Shown: positions 1 through 11,336, numbered from the stretch's first letter. The stretch: DNA of 64,000 nucleotides from Nematopogon swammerdamellus (GCA_946902875.1 OX336355.1:13921347-13985346); one strand, 5' to 3'. A program made the numbers and translations. Notes: generated by a model not told the origin, from the letters alone.

Positions 1-460
1 TTGTATTGTAATGTAATTGTAAATATTAATCATTACATAGTGACTTAATATCAATAATTGAATCAGTAAAACTATATTTAAACTTTTAATTAATAATTTT
101 TTGTGGCTTTAATAAAAGCTAATAAATATTTAAGTATAATTTATAATAATTTATCTATTAACTTTTTGTTGTGTCGTGAGAAACACTTTATTGCAAAACT
201 AAATCTAAAACAAATAATCTTAAAACTGAAACTAAAGTGTCATTTCATTGTAATTAAATTCTGACAGGTAATCGTATCTAATCCGAACAAGTAGCTAGTG
301 GCCGCACCCGCTGGCGCTCTATTGAAATTGTAATACATTCACCAGCCCCATGTAACATTAAGATGGTATTTGACTAGATACCATGTTAAGAGTAACAGAG
401 AAACAGATATCACACACTATCGGAATATTATATAAGTTAAATTAAATTACAAATATAACT
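1..460. other. AT-rich stretch, no gene seen
   Basis: I see no coding region, RNA gene or recognisable repeat here, only AT-rich sequence. Confidence 0.5.
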
Positions 461-1245
461 TGTATTGCCCCCCACACATCCCGGTTATACCAGCGATATA
501 ATAAAAAAAATCGCATTCGAATCGGTCCATCCGTTTGGGAGTTACGATTAGTGTTGTCAACTGTTTATTCACGGAAAAAGTATATTAAGGTCGGAAAAGG
601 AAATTAAAAGTATTTTAGAAAAATGGACAGTATTTTATTAATTTTTTTAATGTTTTAATACATTACATATATTTTTGTGTGCTCTTCGCGCAACTTATCA
701 ATATATATTCTTTTTTTTTAATTTCGTAAGCCCAACTACATTTGAAATCGAAATTAATAAATGTCTCGACTTACTCGTACTCATTTTATTTTTTTTTTTT
801 GGCTTCTGATACTTTTTTCTGAACTACTTGAAACTTAACTAATTCGGAATACAAATCATCCATAGCAACATTTAGTCTATGCAAATTAGACTGTCTACAT
901 TTTGTCAAAATGATCATATGTAACATGATAATTTAATGATAAACAGCTGATATTTGTATTCAAGCGATACTTTTTGGCTGGTTTTGGTTCTTAAATGAAG
1001 ACTGCACCACACGCGCGTTTTATTTGTGGCTGGTTATCAGTGAGGTGACGGTGAAAACAGTATTTTGTATACTTTTTGTTTGTTGAACAGTAAACAGTAT
1101 TATAAAGTGAAAACAAGTATAATACTGTTTTAACAGTATGGTTGGCAACCCTAGTTACGATGCCACATACAGACACACAGACACACACGCACACACAGAC
1201 GGTAGCGTCAAACTTATAACACCCCTGCTTTTGCGTCGGGGCGAT
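461..1245 (+). repeat. Interspersed repeat split by a hAT insertion
   Basis: The left piece (about 461-548) contains the phrase CGGTCCATCCGTTTGGGAG. The right piece (1154-1245) contains an AC/CAGA-rich run and then GTCAAACTTATAACACCCC. The two read as one continuous repeat once the insertion at 549-1153 and one copy of its target duplication are removed. Phrases of this kind are typical of the ends of interspersed repeats in Lepidoptera; I cannot name the family. Confidence 0.55.
549..1153. mobile_element. Non-autonomous hAT-like element (605 bp)
   Basis: The element is flanked by a perfect 8-bp direct repeat GTTACGAT (541-548 and 1154-1161). Its ends are imperfect inverted repeats, TAGTGTTGTCAAC on the left and TAGGGTTGCCAAC read inward from the right. 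An 8-bp target duplication with TIRs of this type is characteristic of hAT transposons. No transposase reading frame is present, so it would depend on a transposase supplied in trans. Confidence 0.8.
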
Positions 1246-2209
1246 AGTAGAGAAGTTTTCTGATATTTTCTTACGAACGTATCTTTACCTGCAACCAGGT
1301 TGTCAACATAATGGTTCAAAAGGATCAGGTTCTCACAAACGAGGAGGCGTCTCAGCAAAGAATGTATTTACATTCAAGATCCACGATACATTTGCATTCA
1401 GATCCATAATATATTGATCGCTACACTTTCGCTGTACGCCGCTGTGGGTGACAGCATTTTACTATTGTATGCAAAGCAGATACCTACCGCGCGACTCATG
1501 CGCACAATGAATGCACTATTGTTCCATTTATCCGACTATCCTGATTTATTCAGATATTTTATTGAAACGTCATTAGGTTTAAAATGCTGCCGGGAGAGCT
1601 AAATCTTCATATATTTCGCCTTCGAATTAAAAAGATTTGCGATTTTTTTTAGTTACATTCAAATACGAGAATGCAAACTTTATGCACACGTGGTGATCAG
1701 TAAATCCTTAACCATTTTTTTTCAGAACATACGGATGATATTGTATCCCACCATACAAATGAATACAGACGGTAAATGTAATTTTAAAATTCGGAAAACT
1801 CTAAAAATTTATTCCAGATACTTTCAGATTTATACCTTCAGATAAACGTTTCCCAAAGTTACAAGTAAACTTATCCGGCACCCCTTTCTTGCCTACAAAG
1901 TTACAAAAGACCAGAAATGACGTAACGAACATATGCTTGAAAGTGTAAATCTTTATTAGACAAAGAACAATTAAATTAAACAGAAATGTAACAACTTAAA
2001 TTAAATAAAAATATTCCTGCATCCTCGGGACGAACATATTAGCTGATCACGATTATATTATTATAAGAACATTTAGTGAATAATAAAAAACAGGCTTGGT
2101 AAATATCTAAGTACACACATAAAACTAAAAATAAGTTTTCTGGTATATGCGTGATCAGTGAAAACTGATAGGCATTATTTCAAAAAAATAATACTACCTA
2201 TAACAACGT
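1246..2209. other. No gene seen
   Basis: Small open frames occur (for example 1414-1602) but have no recognisable domain, no splice context and no promoter, so I do not call them. Confidence 0.5.
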
Positions 2210-2213
2210 GTGT

Positions 2214-2545
2214 GGCGCGGTACTTGAAAAAAAAATAGGCCCACTTCATCTGTCCTCGTGCATGTCGCAAAAGACGACTAAGGGATAGGACAAGATGCCG
2301 TGCTAAAGGGGCGACAAGCTAGCCACCTCTCACCTTGGCACGGTCCTTTCAGTTATGCAATAGGTGTGTAACTGCCTACGCGTCTTCTCGCTGCTTAATA
2401 TGTCTTGTCCTAATATTTTGGTAAACATGGTGATCGATGTTGAACTGTAAATCAGCAGAGCTCTTGCCACAACACCGATTACCCTGCTCAATACTGCTTG
2501 CTTCTGTTGTATGCATGTATAATAATAATAGTTGCGTTTCGAATC
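2214..2545 (+). repeat. Repeat family C, diverged copy
   Basis: This copy carries the family landmarks: a GCATGTCGYAAAAGRCGACTA-type block at about 2260, GATGCCGTGCTAAAGG at about 2293, CACCTCTCACCTTGGCACGG at about 2325, and a tail resembling CACAACACCGATTACC near 2468. Other copies lie at about 16.5, 17.0, 24.2, 28.8, 44.8, 50.5, 51.4, 54.4 and 59 kb. It is probably a short non-autonomous retroelement. Confidence 0.7.
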
Positions 2546-2550
2546 GTTTG

Positions 2551-3288
2551 GCTCCTATGGGCTCCTGGTACTTTTCATTTAGTTTAGTTTTGATTTAGTT
2601 TTGTAATGTAAGTGGGTAGAAGAAATTATTAATTATAAGCAACGTAGAAAATGATGCCAGCAAATATTGAAGGAGTTTTTTGCCCGTCATTGGGTCCACA
2701 CTATAGCTCTAAACACGTTGTAGTTATACATACTTGAATGTAAATGTGTCCGACCTGTTGGTAAACCTTAAATAAATAAATAAATAAAGCACCCATCGAC
2801 AAGATAATTCTCTTCCAAGGTTATTATAACAAGCTCGTTGAGTATTCCAGCCGCGCCTGCGCTACCGACGACCGCTGCTCCGATCTATTGTGATTTGTGA
2901 CGAAATCAGCACATCAACCGATACGACACGCGCGCTGAGCGGAATGCTAAAATGTGATAGAATTTCTCTAATTGAAACAAAATCGTTTGTGCTGTGAAAT
3001 TATAAGCAATGCGTAACGTTTTCACCAGGGCATTATTTATGGAGCTAATCATTTTCTTTTAAATCGCTGAAGTATGTAGAATCGACTCTAAAAGTGTAAT
3101 TAGGACGAAAAGTGACGACTGATGATGTGGGGGGGGGGAGGGTGTCAAAAAGTGGCCAAAAATCGATGACGTAATTTATGCACGCCGCCTTACACCTCTA
3201 GAACCATGCGATTTCTAAGTCCTATTCACTTCTTCCATTCACTTTCTAAGTCCTAGCGCACCTTCCATTCACTTTCTAAGTCCTAGCG
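2551..3288. other. No gene; short 30-bp tandem repeat at its end
   Basis: Most of the stretch is unremarkable. At 3233-3258 and 3263-3288 the 26-bp block ending CTAAGTCCTAGCG occurs twice with a 30-bp spacing, and a degenerate third copy begins at about 3212. The second copy abuts the SINE that starts at 3289. The poly-G run near 3129 is simple sequence. Confidence 0.6.
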
Positions 3289-3686
3289 GCGGGTGGCCGA
3301 GTGGTTTGGGCATCGACTTCTCATGCGAGAGGTCCGCGGTTCGAATCCGGTCGGCGTGGACCAATGAGTTTTTTCTTACGAAAAAAATTACGTGCATGCC
3401 TACACCTGCTGCTTCACCGTTCGGAGCCGGTTTAAAACTATAGGTCCCTTCCCTTGCCCCTTACTAGGTGGTAGGCTCAAATTGTAGCCGACTGGGTTGG
3501 TACCACCGTACTGGATGTGAGATGGCCCGCATGGCAGCCTCGGTTGTGTTCTCCTCTAGTCCAGTATAGCCAGCAATCTAGGGAAATTTCCGGTATGGAA
3601 CCTACCTTCTCGGAGGTGATATTGGCTGGTCGGAGCATGCGCTTTGGCCCCTCCGAACCATACAGGATTACATTAAAAAAAAAGTA
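3289..3686 (+). mobile_element. SINE family A, near full-length copy
   Basis: The element has a tRNA-like head with box A GGGTGGCCGAGTGGTTTGGG and box B GGTTCGAATCC (3290-3350). A central core follows (GTAGGTCCCTTCCCTTG ... TTGGTACCACCGTACTGG), then a tail containing CTTCTCGGAGGTGATATTGG and CTCCGAACC, ending in an A-rich run. The head resembles Leu/Ser tRNAs in its GAGAGGTCCG variable-arm region. Full structure: head, core, LINE-like tail. Confidence 0.85.
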
Positions 3687-3689
3687 CTC

Positions 3690-4400
3690 CCCCAACCCTA
3701 TTCACAAAATTATGAAAGTATACGTAACCGCTCGTATAAGCTTTTGTGTGTAATGAAACGACGACTATGAACTACATTTGGTGAAGCAACGTAGTGATCT
3801 CAATAATGAAATAATAAACATTATACTATAGATATTTTGAATTGCAGCTTAAATATAATTTACTGAATTTTTTTCTCAGCATATTACATTCCTTCACTTT
3901 CCTTCATCAGATTCAGATTCAGATGTTTATTTCACCACAAAGAACACACAACATTAACAATATTTCATTCAGACATAATTATGCATATTCAGTATGGTTC
4001 GTCATTGTTTTTTTTTTGTATTCAGCAATCCAATCTATACGGAAGAACCGGGCAAGAAACCTTATAGAGCTTTTTAAAAAATAGTTTTTAAATATAACTC
4101 ACATACTAAAATTTAATTACGTTAACTATAACATCTACGAAAAAATCAAAACAATAAGTCAAGACTTTTCCATAAAAAAAGATAATAAAACACAAAGAGC
4201 ATAGGGTTTATTCAAGTCATTATATTGTATTGTGTTATTTATTGATCATTCATATAGCAGTTAGACGGCACTCGAACTTGTCACAATTAGTTCTATCCGT
4301 TATTATAATCATTGAGTTTATACATACAAAAGATTAATTTGAATCGTCTAAGCCAGCATTTTCTTTTATTTACAATAAGAAAAACAATTGTTTAACGTAT
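3690..4400. other. AT-rich flank; relic repeat at about 4205-4320
   Basis: The segment around 4240-4300 (ATATAGCAGTTAGACGGCAC ... TTGTCACAATTAG) matches, in inverted orientation, a stretch at about 34240-34320 inside HAT1, so it is an interspersed repeat of unknown class. The rest contains no recognisable gene. Confidence 0.45.
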
Positions 4401-4413
4401 AAAATGGATTATC

Positions 4414-4421
4414 TATAAAAG
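4414..4421 (+). promoter_or_regulatory. Candidate TATA box for the 4.5-kb cuticular gene
   Basis: TATAAAAG lies 89 bp upstream of the in-frame ATG at 4503, which would give a start of transcription near 4445. In AT-rich DNA such a match can be chance. It matters because it would support an unspliced start for this gene rather than a distant first exon. Confidence 0.35.
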
Positions 4422-4502
4422 GAATCTTTTCAGCTGACTCTGGAACACATTGTCACTATTTATAGATTGTATTTTTTCAGGAATATTATCGTACAATTTT
4501 AA

Positions 4503-4919
4503 ATGTTCTTCAATAATGATTCTTCGTTGTTGCAGCTTGTAGTATTAATCCTGGCCGCGGCGGGGGCAGCGAGCGCCGGGCTGGCGCCCCTTCCCGCAGG
4601 TCCCGTGGCGCCCCTCGCCAGGATAGAGGTAGACCCCCTACCTCAATACTCCTACGGCTACGACGTTCAAGACGCCCTAACCGGAGACTACAAGAACCAT
4701 CAGGAGCAGAGAAACGGAGATTTAGTCCAAGGTTCATACTCCGTAGTTGACCCTGACGGTACCAGGAGAACTGTTGACTATGCGGCGGATTCTATAAATG
4801 GGTTCAATGCAGTGGTACGTCGGGAACCGCTAGTGTTGGCCTCGCCCCATGCGCGTTTCGTCGCCGCTGGGCCCCCCTTCGCCAGGGTGGCGGCCCCCCT
4901 GGGCTATCCGGCCTTCTAA
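4503..4919 (+). CDS. RR-2 cuticular protein (short, 5' end uncertain)
   Basis: This encodes a secreted structural cuticle protein of the Rebers-Riddiford RR-2 class; the extended R&R domain of this family binds chitin. The domain runs from [18 protein letters not shown] to GFNAVVRREP (about residues 46-109 of the ORF), followed by a short Ala/Pro/Val tail ending GYPAF. A hydrophobic signal stretch (LVVLILAAAGAASA) precedes the mature start. A good 3' splice site (pyrimidine-rich, then GCAG) ends at 4535, and its neighbours all have a 3-4 codon first exon joined in phase 0, so the true coding exon may be 4536-4919 (127 aa) with an exon 1 I could not place. The alternative is the in-frame ATG at 4503, giving 138 aa and an n-region without positive charge. 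A possible poly-A signal ATTAAA is at 4970-4975. Confidence 0.88.
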   Translation: MFFNNDSSLLQLVVLILAAAGAASAGLAPLPAGPVAPLARIEVDPLPQYSYGYDVQDALTGDYKNHQEQRNGDLVQGSYSVVDPDGTRRTVDYAADSINGFNAVVRREPLVLASPHARFVAAGPPFARVAAPLGYPAF

Positions 4920-4975
4920 ATGCAATACTACAAACTAGTTATGTTGTAAAATTTATGTTATTTATGATTATTAAA

Positions 4976-6040
4976 TGTTTGTTATATTATATTGGTGGTT
5001 TTATTTGTGATTTGATGGAGAAATTTTACTTTATGTAAGTGTATTTTCTGGATGCAATGGCTAAATTTTTTTATGTATACGCGATATACTTGGCGCCGTC
5101 AGCATGGATTATTCAGCCGACGAAAATGCATTCGATTTAAAAGCCGGCGTGACAGATGCCTTTTTACGCTTCTCTTGAAAGACCCCAAGTCACGCACTGA
5201 ATGGCAACCAATTTCACCGCCGAGGAGGTGCCAGTCCGGCTTGGAGGTGGACTAATGTCGCTGGGGAAAGGCTATTAACCCGCGATTTGAAGATCCGTGG
5301 ATTGTAGGAGTGGGGAAAGATATTCCCTTGGAGCCCGTTCCACAGCTTTGCAGTGAGGCACAAGAACGATTTAGAGAATCGTGCAGTTCGAAGAACTCTT
5401 CTGTCTTCGGGAGGAAGTGCATTCCAGTTTCGCAGTGCGGAAGATAAAAGAAATACTGGAGCGCTTAGTCAGCATTTCAGGCAGCTCTACAGTAAAGGGA
5501 TGCATTCCATTCAATTTAAAGTAATTTTAACAATGAGCAAATATTTAACGACTCTTTAGTTGAAGTGTGCGCAATTTAATGAATACAATGTATCATACTG
5601 ATCATGGAACGAGAAATGTTTCATGGTAATGCGTTATTTTGGCTTTGATAGCAATAGGATTATTAGCACATGTAGACTATTGGAGACTCCAAAACCTTCC
5701 AAAGAATAAAACAGATTTTGACATTCGGTTGCTTTTTTATAAATATAATTTCCTCACCCTTCCTATACAATCAATACTAATATAATATGGTATAAATTTT
5801 TCGTGTTCCTAGATGGCACTGTTGTATTGAGAAAAAAGAATATACATATGCACAACTAACAAATAGAAACATTAAATTAAAAACTATACTAAATCTAAAA
5901 TCTAACGACCTAAAACTAAATAAATAAATTAAATAAACCTACTTATAAAACCTACTATAACAGACCTATAAAACCTACTAATAAACCTATAAAAGTAAAC
6001 TAGTAACCCTCCTATACAATATATTTGATATTTCCCTAAG
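4976..6040. other. No gene recognised
   Basis: Between about 5050 and 5560 there is GC-richer sequence with small open frames in several registers, which looks like a decayed interspersed repeat. I could not assign it to a family. The remainder is AT-rich. Confidence 0.45.
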
Positions 6041-6285
6041 CGACGGGTGGCCGAGTGGTCTGAGCGTCGGCTTTTTGTGCGAGAGGTCCGAGGTTCGAAT
6101 CCGGTCGGCGGCGTGTACCAATTATTTTTTTCTGAAGAAATTTACGTGCATACCTACACCTGCTGCTTCACCGTTCGGAACCGGTGTAAAACTGTAGGTC
6201 CCTTCCCTTACCCCTTACTAGATGGTAGGCTCAAATTGTAGCCGACTGGTTTGGTACCAGCGTACTGGATGTAAGATGAACTTTT
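6041..6285 (+). mobile_element. SINE family A, 3'-truncated copy
   Basis: The tRNA-like head (CGGGTGGCCGAGTGGTCTG, box B GAGGTTCGAATCC) and the core are present. The copy stops at CGTACTGGATGTAAGATG and goes directly into a T/A-rich tail, so the LINE-like tail seen at 3289-3686 is missing. Confidence 0.82.
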
Positions 6286-6509
6286 TTTAATGACTTTTTG
6301 AGCAAAGTGAATAATAGTATGTGCACAAATACATAAGTACCTATATGGCAATGTTTAAAAAAAAATCAAACAATAATTAATACAAAAAAGCTCGGCGATA
6401 AAACTACAATTGCTTATAAACTTTTAAATTAAACATTTCTTAAAGCAAACTTAGTGATTATAGCAATGTTATATATTTTTTTTAATTGCCCCAATAATTA
6501 ACTAAATTA

Positions 6510-6840
6510 TTTGTCAGCCTCGGCTCAATGTTGCGATCGGTCGACTGTCGGTCGGATCATAAGCACACCTGGGCGCGGTCAGTGGATGGATGGGTGTCCG
6601 CTCGACCGATGGAGGCTGACCGTAGTTCGGATTCCACGTAAAACTGTAGGTCCCTTCCTGTCTTACCTTACTAGGTGGTATGGTTTAACCCGTCCGGGTT
6701 GGTACCACCGCACCGAATGAAAGGTCGGTTGAAATGGCCATTTAAATAGTTATTGCTTACCGTTCAGTTCAGTGTAGCCGGTACGACCACGGATGTCGTA
6801 GGCGAAGTAGCCAACCGTGTCAGATGCCATAAAAAAATTA
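6510..6840 (+). mobile_element. SINE family B
   Basis: The head reads CAGCCTCGGCTCAATG ... GATCGGTCGACTGTCG with a B-box-like GTAGTTCGGATTCCACG. The core that follows (GTAGGTCCCTTCC ... GGTTGGTACCACCGCAC) is shared with family A. The tail ends with GTAGCCAACCGTGTCAG, CCATAAAAAAA. Confidence 0.8.
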
Positions 6841-7270
6841 TAATACCTGTATTACTATTAATAATACTTTGTACTTTGTTTGCAAATAAAAGCTATGCTT
6901 TTGAATATTATGTATTTTTCTGTATGCGACAAATAAATGAAAAAAAGTTCAATCAAATTAAATGTAATGTAATTATGTAATTACACATTTGTACACATTT
7001 AAGCTTATTCATTAAAATAAGATTTACGTAAGGAAGTCCACTATAACATTCTAATGAGAAGATCGACCGACCTCGCGATAAGAGCTTTTCAATTAAAACC
7101 GAAAGAGCCAATGTCTCCATGTTAATAATCATACATAATACAATGAGTTCAATTAAAGATCGAATCTGTGCAGTGACCACCGAGCTAACTGGTGGTGGGG
7201 CTGTGCAACGAACTTGAATGTCGCTAATGGCTACACACACGCGCACGCCTTCCGAGACTGATCACCCTTA

Positions 7271-7304
7271 TATAAAGAGATTGCAAAGTTCAGTTCGGCA
7301 CAGT
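7271..7304 (+). promoter_or_regulatory. TATA box and initiator of cuticular gene at 7331
   Basis: TATAAA lies at 7271-7276 (within TATATAAAG), and an initiator-like ACAGT has its A at 7302, 31 bp downstream, the usual TATA-to-start distance. The ATG follows 29 bp later. A second TCAGT at 7290-7294 is a closer alternative start. Confidence 0.75.
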
Positions 7305-7330
7305 CGATCGAAAGTCTTTCCGTATACAAC

Positions 7331-9136
7331 ATGGCGTTCAAGGTAATGCACTTGGTAGATGCTCGGCGTGTTATTGTGTGTGTGTGGAAAAAGGGCCGCA
7401 GAAATATTCGAGGCATGTGTATGAATTAGGAAATGTATTAAGTATCCTATAAGGAATTGAAAAAAAAACCTTCCAAAATTAAAGTACATTATTGCGAAAA
7501 TATTTAATTTAGATTGATCATGTGATATAAAGAATGAAAGAAAGAAAAGCGTTTATTAGTCTTTTTTTATCGTTAAATAATATGTCCTGCTCTAGAACGA
7601 ATCCTAGGGGAAGTCTTGCAGGAAGATATTTGTTAAATAAGTGCTAAATATACACCGTGTCCCAAAACTCAACGTCGAGCGGGAACCAGGGAGTAGGCCA
7701 GTTTATGACTGCCCAGGGAAAAATAAGAAAAAAACCGGAGTCATTTATTTTTTTAGAAAAAAAATTAACTGATTTTTTTTTTTGGTAAAACTACAGGTAT
7801 TCTGGTTTTGTTTGGGATACTGATCAATAGCAGAGTTATTTAGGCTACCAATAAATTGTTTTTAACAATATTTGCAAATTTGTAGTCGTAGTACCTAAAA
7901 ATGTCAATTTTCAACGTTTCTCAAAAAATGCTCATATCATAAAAACAAATGACTCAGATTTTTTTTCTTATTTTTTCCCTGGGTACTCATAAACTGGCCT
8001 ACTCCCTGGTTTCCGCTTGACGTTGAGTTTTGTGACATCCGTATGGGAAAAAATCCCAAATTCTTATTATGTTCACGTGGCGCGCATGGTAGTTAACTAC
8101 TTACATTACGTATTTTAATCATTAATTATATTTGCTACAACTTACTACTTGTATAAAGATGTAATATTTCATTTTCTTTTAGTCACGAAATGTGACGCTA
8201 CAAAACTCCTTTGTTGCTTTTTAGTGATGAACGATTGTTAAGGGATTGCTAATGAACATTCCAGGAAAATAATTTGATAGACAATACTGTTAATCATATC
8301 AATCTGCACTGAAATATTGCAGTTACAACAAAACTAAATTAATGTGCGGATTTCTCTTTCAGTTCGCAATCCTCGCGTGCCTGGTGGCGGCCGCCAGCGC
8401 CGGCCTCGTCGCGCCGGCCACTTACTCCACGCACGGCGCACCCCTCGCCTACGCAGCCCACGCCGCTCCCTTAGCGTACGCCGCTCAACCCGCCCACCTG
8501 GCGTACGCAGCGCACGCCGCTCCCTTAGCGTACGCCGCTCAACCCGCCCACCTGGCGTACGCAGCGCACGCCGCTCCCTTAGCGTACGCCGCCGCACCGG
8601 TCGCCAAGTACGCCGTCGCCGCCCCCGTCGCTAAGGTCGCCGTGGAGGAGTACGACCCGCACCCACAGTACAGCTTCGCGTACGACGTGCAGGACGGCCT
8701 CACCGGAGACTCCAAGAGTCAGCACGAGAGCCGCGACGGCGACGTGGTGCGCGGCTCCTACTCGCTGGTGGATCCCGACGGCACCAAGCGCACCGTGGAC
8801 TACACGGCCGACCCGCACAACGGATTCAACGCCGTGGTGCACAGGGAGCCCGTGGTCGCCAAGGTGGCCGTCGCGCCGGTCGCTAAGATCGCTGCGCCCC
8901 TCGCCTACGCCGCTCCGGTCGCCAAGATCGCCGCGCCCCTCGCCTACGCCGCTCCGGTCGCCAAGATCGCCGCGCCCCTGGCGTACGCCTCCCACGCCGT
9001 GCACGCCGCCCCGGTAGCGTACTCCTCCCCTATCGGCTACGCTGCACCGCAGTACTCCTACGGCCACGCCGCGCCCCTCGCCTACTCCGCCCCTCAGTAC
9101 TCCTACGGCCACGCCGCTCCTCTCTACCACCACTAG
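7331..9136 (+). CDS. RR-2 cuticular protein, Ala/Tyr-rich (261 aa)
   Basis: The gene has two exons: 7331-7342 (ATG GCG TTC AAG, then GTAATG) and 8363-9136 (after CTCTTTCAG), joined in phase 0. The signal peptide reads [18 protein letters not shown]. The mature protein has an N-terminal region of [18 protein letters not shown] repeats, an RR-2 chitin-binding domain at about residues 105-168 ([12 protein letters not shown] ... [11 protein letters not shown]), and a C-terminal region of [12 protein letters not shown] repeats ending APLYHH. Such proteins are secreted by epidermis into hard cuticle. At DNA level a 54-bp N-terminal unit is repeated (about 8468-8580) and a 45-bp C-terminal unit occurs three times (about 8875-8990). 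Intron 1 (1,020 bp) contains a MITE. It is closely similar to the minus-strand gene at 14055-14893. ATTAAA at 9183-9188 is a likely poly-A signal. Confidence 0.95.
7653..8041. mobile_element. MITE with TA target duplication, long TIRs
   Basis: The ends are near-identical inverted repeats of about 90 bp (left includes ACCAGGGAGTAGGCCAGTTT; the right carries its reverse complement), flanked by TA on both sides (7651-7652, 8042-8043). It lies in the intron of the cuticular gene. A TA duplication suggests a Tc1/mariner-type mobiliser; no transposase is present. Confidence 0.78.
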
Positions 9137-9189
9137 GACTGCCATAAATTATCTAGGATTTTCAAATTATATAATGGATTTAATTAAAG

Positions 9190-9683
9190 AATATACCTAA
9201 TTTAAACATGATTTTTACTTACTTACTGAAAACAGTAAAATTTTAACTTTCTAATGTTGACTTTCTCGACTTTCATAATACGGCAAAATCATTTTCGAGA
9301 CATACTCGTACGTCTGTGGCAGCACCGCCGCGCTGATCGGACGGAAACGTCGGCGGCCAGTGCAATAGTGGCGGTAACTCGCGACGAGAAGTGGACATGA
9401 TTTCTGCTGATATTATTCTATCCTTCCTTTTCAACATTATGCTACTAATTAAACAGGTTAATCAAACCTGCTGACTAATTTGATGCAACAACGCTACTCT
9501 GTCTCGTAGCACCTCTACGAACATAAATAAATATCGTAAATGTATTATGAATATGGCTGCGAAAACATATTCATAGGTTTACTGTTACCGAATTATCACT
9601 ATGAATTGATTTGGTTTATTGATTGAATAGAGTCAGTTCAATCTCTTCGATTATAGTCAATGAGAAACTATTTATGAATGTTA
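9190..9683. other. Convergent intergenic gap, no gene
   Basis: This lies between two convergent cuticular genes. On the plus strand, 9684-9689 reads TTTATT, i.e. AATAAA for the minus-strand gene ending at 9746. Nothing else is recognisable. Confidence 0.55.
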
Positions 9684-9745
9684 TTTATTTTGCATAAAAA
9701 AACAAGAGATATGGCGCATCTCAGTCAAAAGTTTCTAGTAAGTAA

Positions 9746-11336
9746 TCAAGCCGTCGCATACGCAGGTGCAGCGTAGGCGCCTGCCCTGGCGACGATGGGG
9801 GCGGTGTACGCTGCGGAGTACGCCAGGGGAAAGCTGTACCGCGCTACGGGAGCGGTGTAGGCCACCGGTGCGGCGGCGTACCCGGCTGGTACAGCAGGTG
9901 CCGTGTACGCTACAGGGGCAGCCGTGAGTCTCGAGAACGGCGTTGCATATGCGGCGGTGTAGCGAGCTACCGGTGCGATCGGAGCGACTGGTGCGGTGGC
10001 CAAACGCGCCGATACCACCGCAGGGGCTGGTGCTGCAGTCAAGCGCGCCGAAACCACAGCGGGCTCAGCAACAACGGCGGGCTCGGCGACGACGGCAGGT
10101 GCGGCAGCGACCAGTGGCTCACTGCGCACGACTGCGTTGAATCCGTTGACGGGATCGGCGGCGTAGTCGACGGTGCGGCGCGTGCCGTCCGGGTCGACGA
10201 GCGAGTAGGAGCCCTGCACCACGTCGCCGTCGCGCGTCTCCTGCTGACTCTTATAGTCTCCGGTCAGCGCGTCCGCCACGTCGTACCCGAACGAGTACTG
10301 CGGCCGGGGGTCGAACTCCTCTAGGCGGGCAGCCACCGCCACCGGTGCCGCCACTGCAGGTGTCGTATATGCAGCAGCTACCGCTACCGGTGCTGACGCC
10401 ACCGCCACACCGCTGGCGCGCACCAGCGCTACCATGCACGCGAATACTACGACCTGAAATGTATGATAAATTGATAGATGACATAAATTGACACATCACT
10501 GAACGATTTTTCCATGGGCGCGGACACCTGAACTCTAAAGACTCTGCCTGCACTGGCCCTCGTTATTGTTATTCTTCCTGTTGTGTGCTGCGTGCGAAAG
10601 TTAATCCAGTGCACTGTTCACTAGGTGTACTTGAATTAGTGACACAATTTTCAACGCGAGACTAGAATACATTGCGCAAGCGTTTCTGCGCGTCGGAGAA
10701 ATTACAAGTAAGCTAGTAAACGAATCGCCGCGGTCATATGTGCACGTGACCGGAGCGACAATGGGACGAAGCTTCAGACATATTCTTCAAGGACGAATGA
10801 CAACGCGCAACGAATACTAAACTGTGCAATTTGTCAATTGTATTCACAAAAGATTTTCAAGGGTGATTGATTGTTGGGTCATTACTGTGGTACCTTTCCT
10901 ACGTGCATCTATTTTCGAAAAGAGGAAAAAGTAGAAAAAAAATGGTTTTGACGAATTTTCAAGAACCGATAAGAACGCTCGCCAGCTGTGTATGTAATTT
11001 AAAACATTTTATGCCGCTAACTAAATTACTTGAAGCCGAGACCTTTAGATTTAAAACATGTTAAAATCTGATTATCAGATTAATAACGAAATTTAACATA
11101 AGTTGGTACTTTGAAATAATTGAATACTTTTTTAACGACGACGACGTCTGAATTACTTGGTAGATGACTCTACCAATAGTTGCATGTAATAAACATATCA
11201 TTCCGATTAGAGTAAAGAAATGTAAACATTAATAATGTCCAAAAACGTTTAAAATTCCAAACTTTCCGATCGTAAAAATGCAGGAAGACGGTCAGAAGGT
11301 CTTTTGTAAGCCAAAACGCTTTACCTTAGAAGCCAT
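9746..11336 (-). CDS. RR-2 cuticular protein, Ala/Val-rich (239 aa)
   Basis: Two exons were placed. Exon 1 is 11336-11325 on the minus strand (ATG GCT TCT AAG, then GTAAAG). Exon 2 is 10453-9746 after a CATTTCAG acceptor, phase 0. The signal peptide is [15 protein letters not shown] followed by an alanine-rich cleavage region. The RR-2 domain runs from [18 protein letters not shown] to [10 protein letters not shown] (about residues 57-120). The C-terminal half is made of [15 protein letters not shown] and PVAYTAP motifs. It differs more from the other genes of the cluster than the 8.4- and 14.4-kb pair do from each other. AATAAA (minus strand) at 9689-9684 is a probable poly-A signal 57 bp beyond the stop. 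Confidence 0.94.

Noticed and set aside
3289..3360. tRNA gene
   Set aside because: A and B boxes are present but there is no complete cloverleaf and no terminator; the sequence continues as SINE A and recurs with the same body.
8334..9145. Antisense and alternative-frame ORFs over the cuticular gene
   Set aside because: Composition-driven shadows of the repetitive Ala-rich coding sequence; the same applies at 9943-10140, 14042-14729 and 19974-20459.
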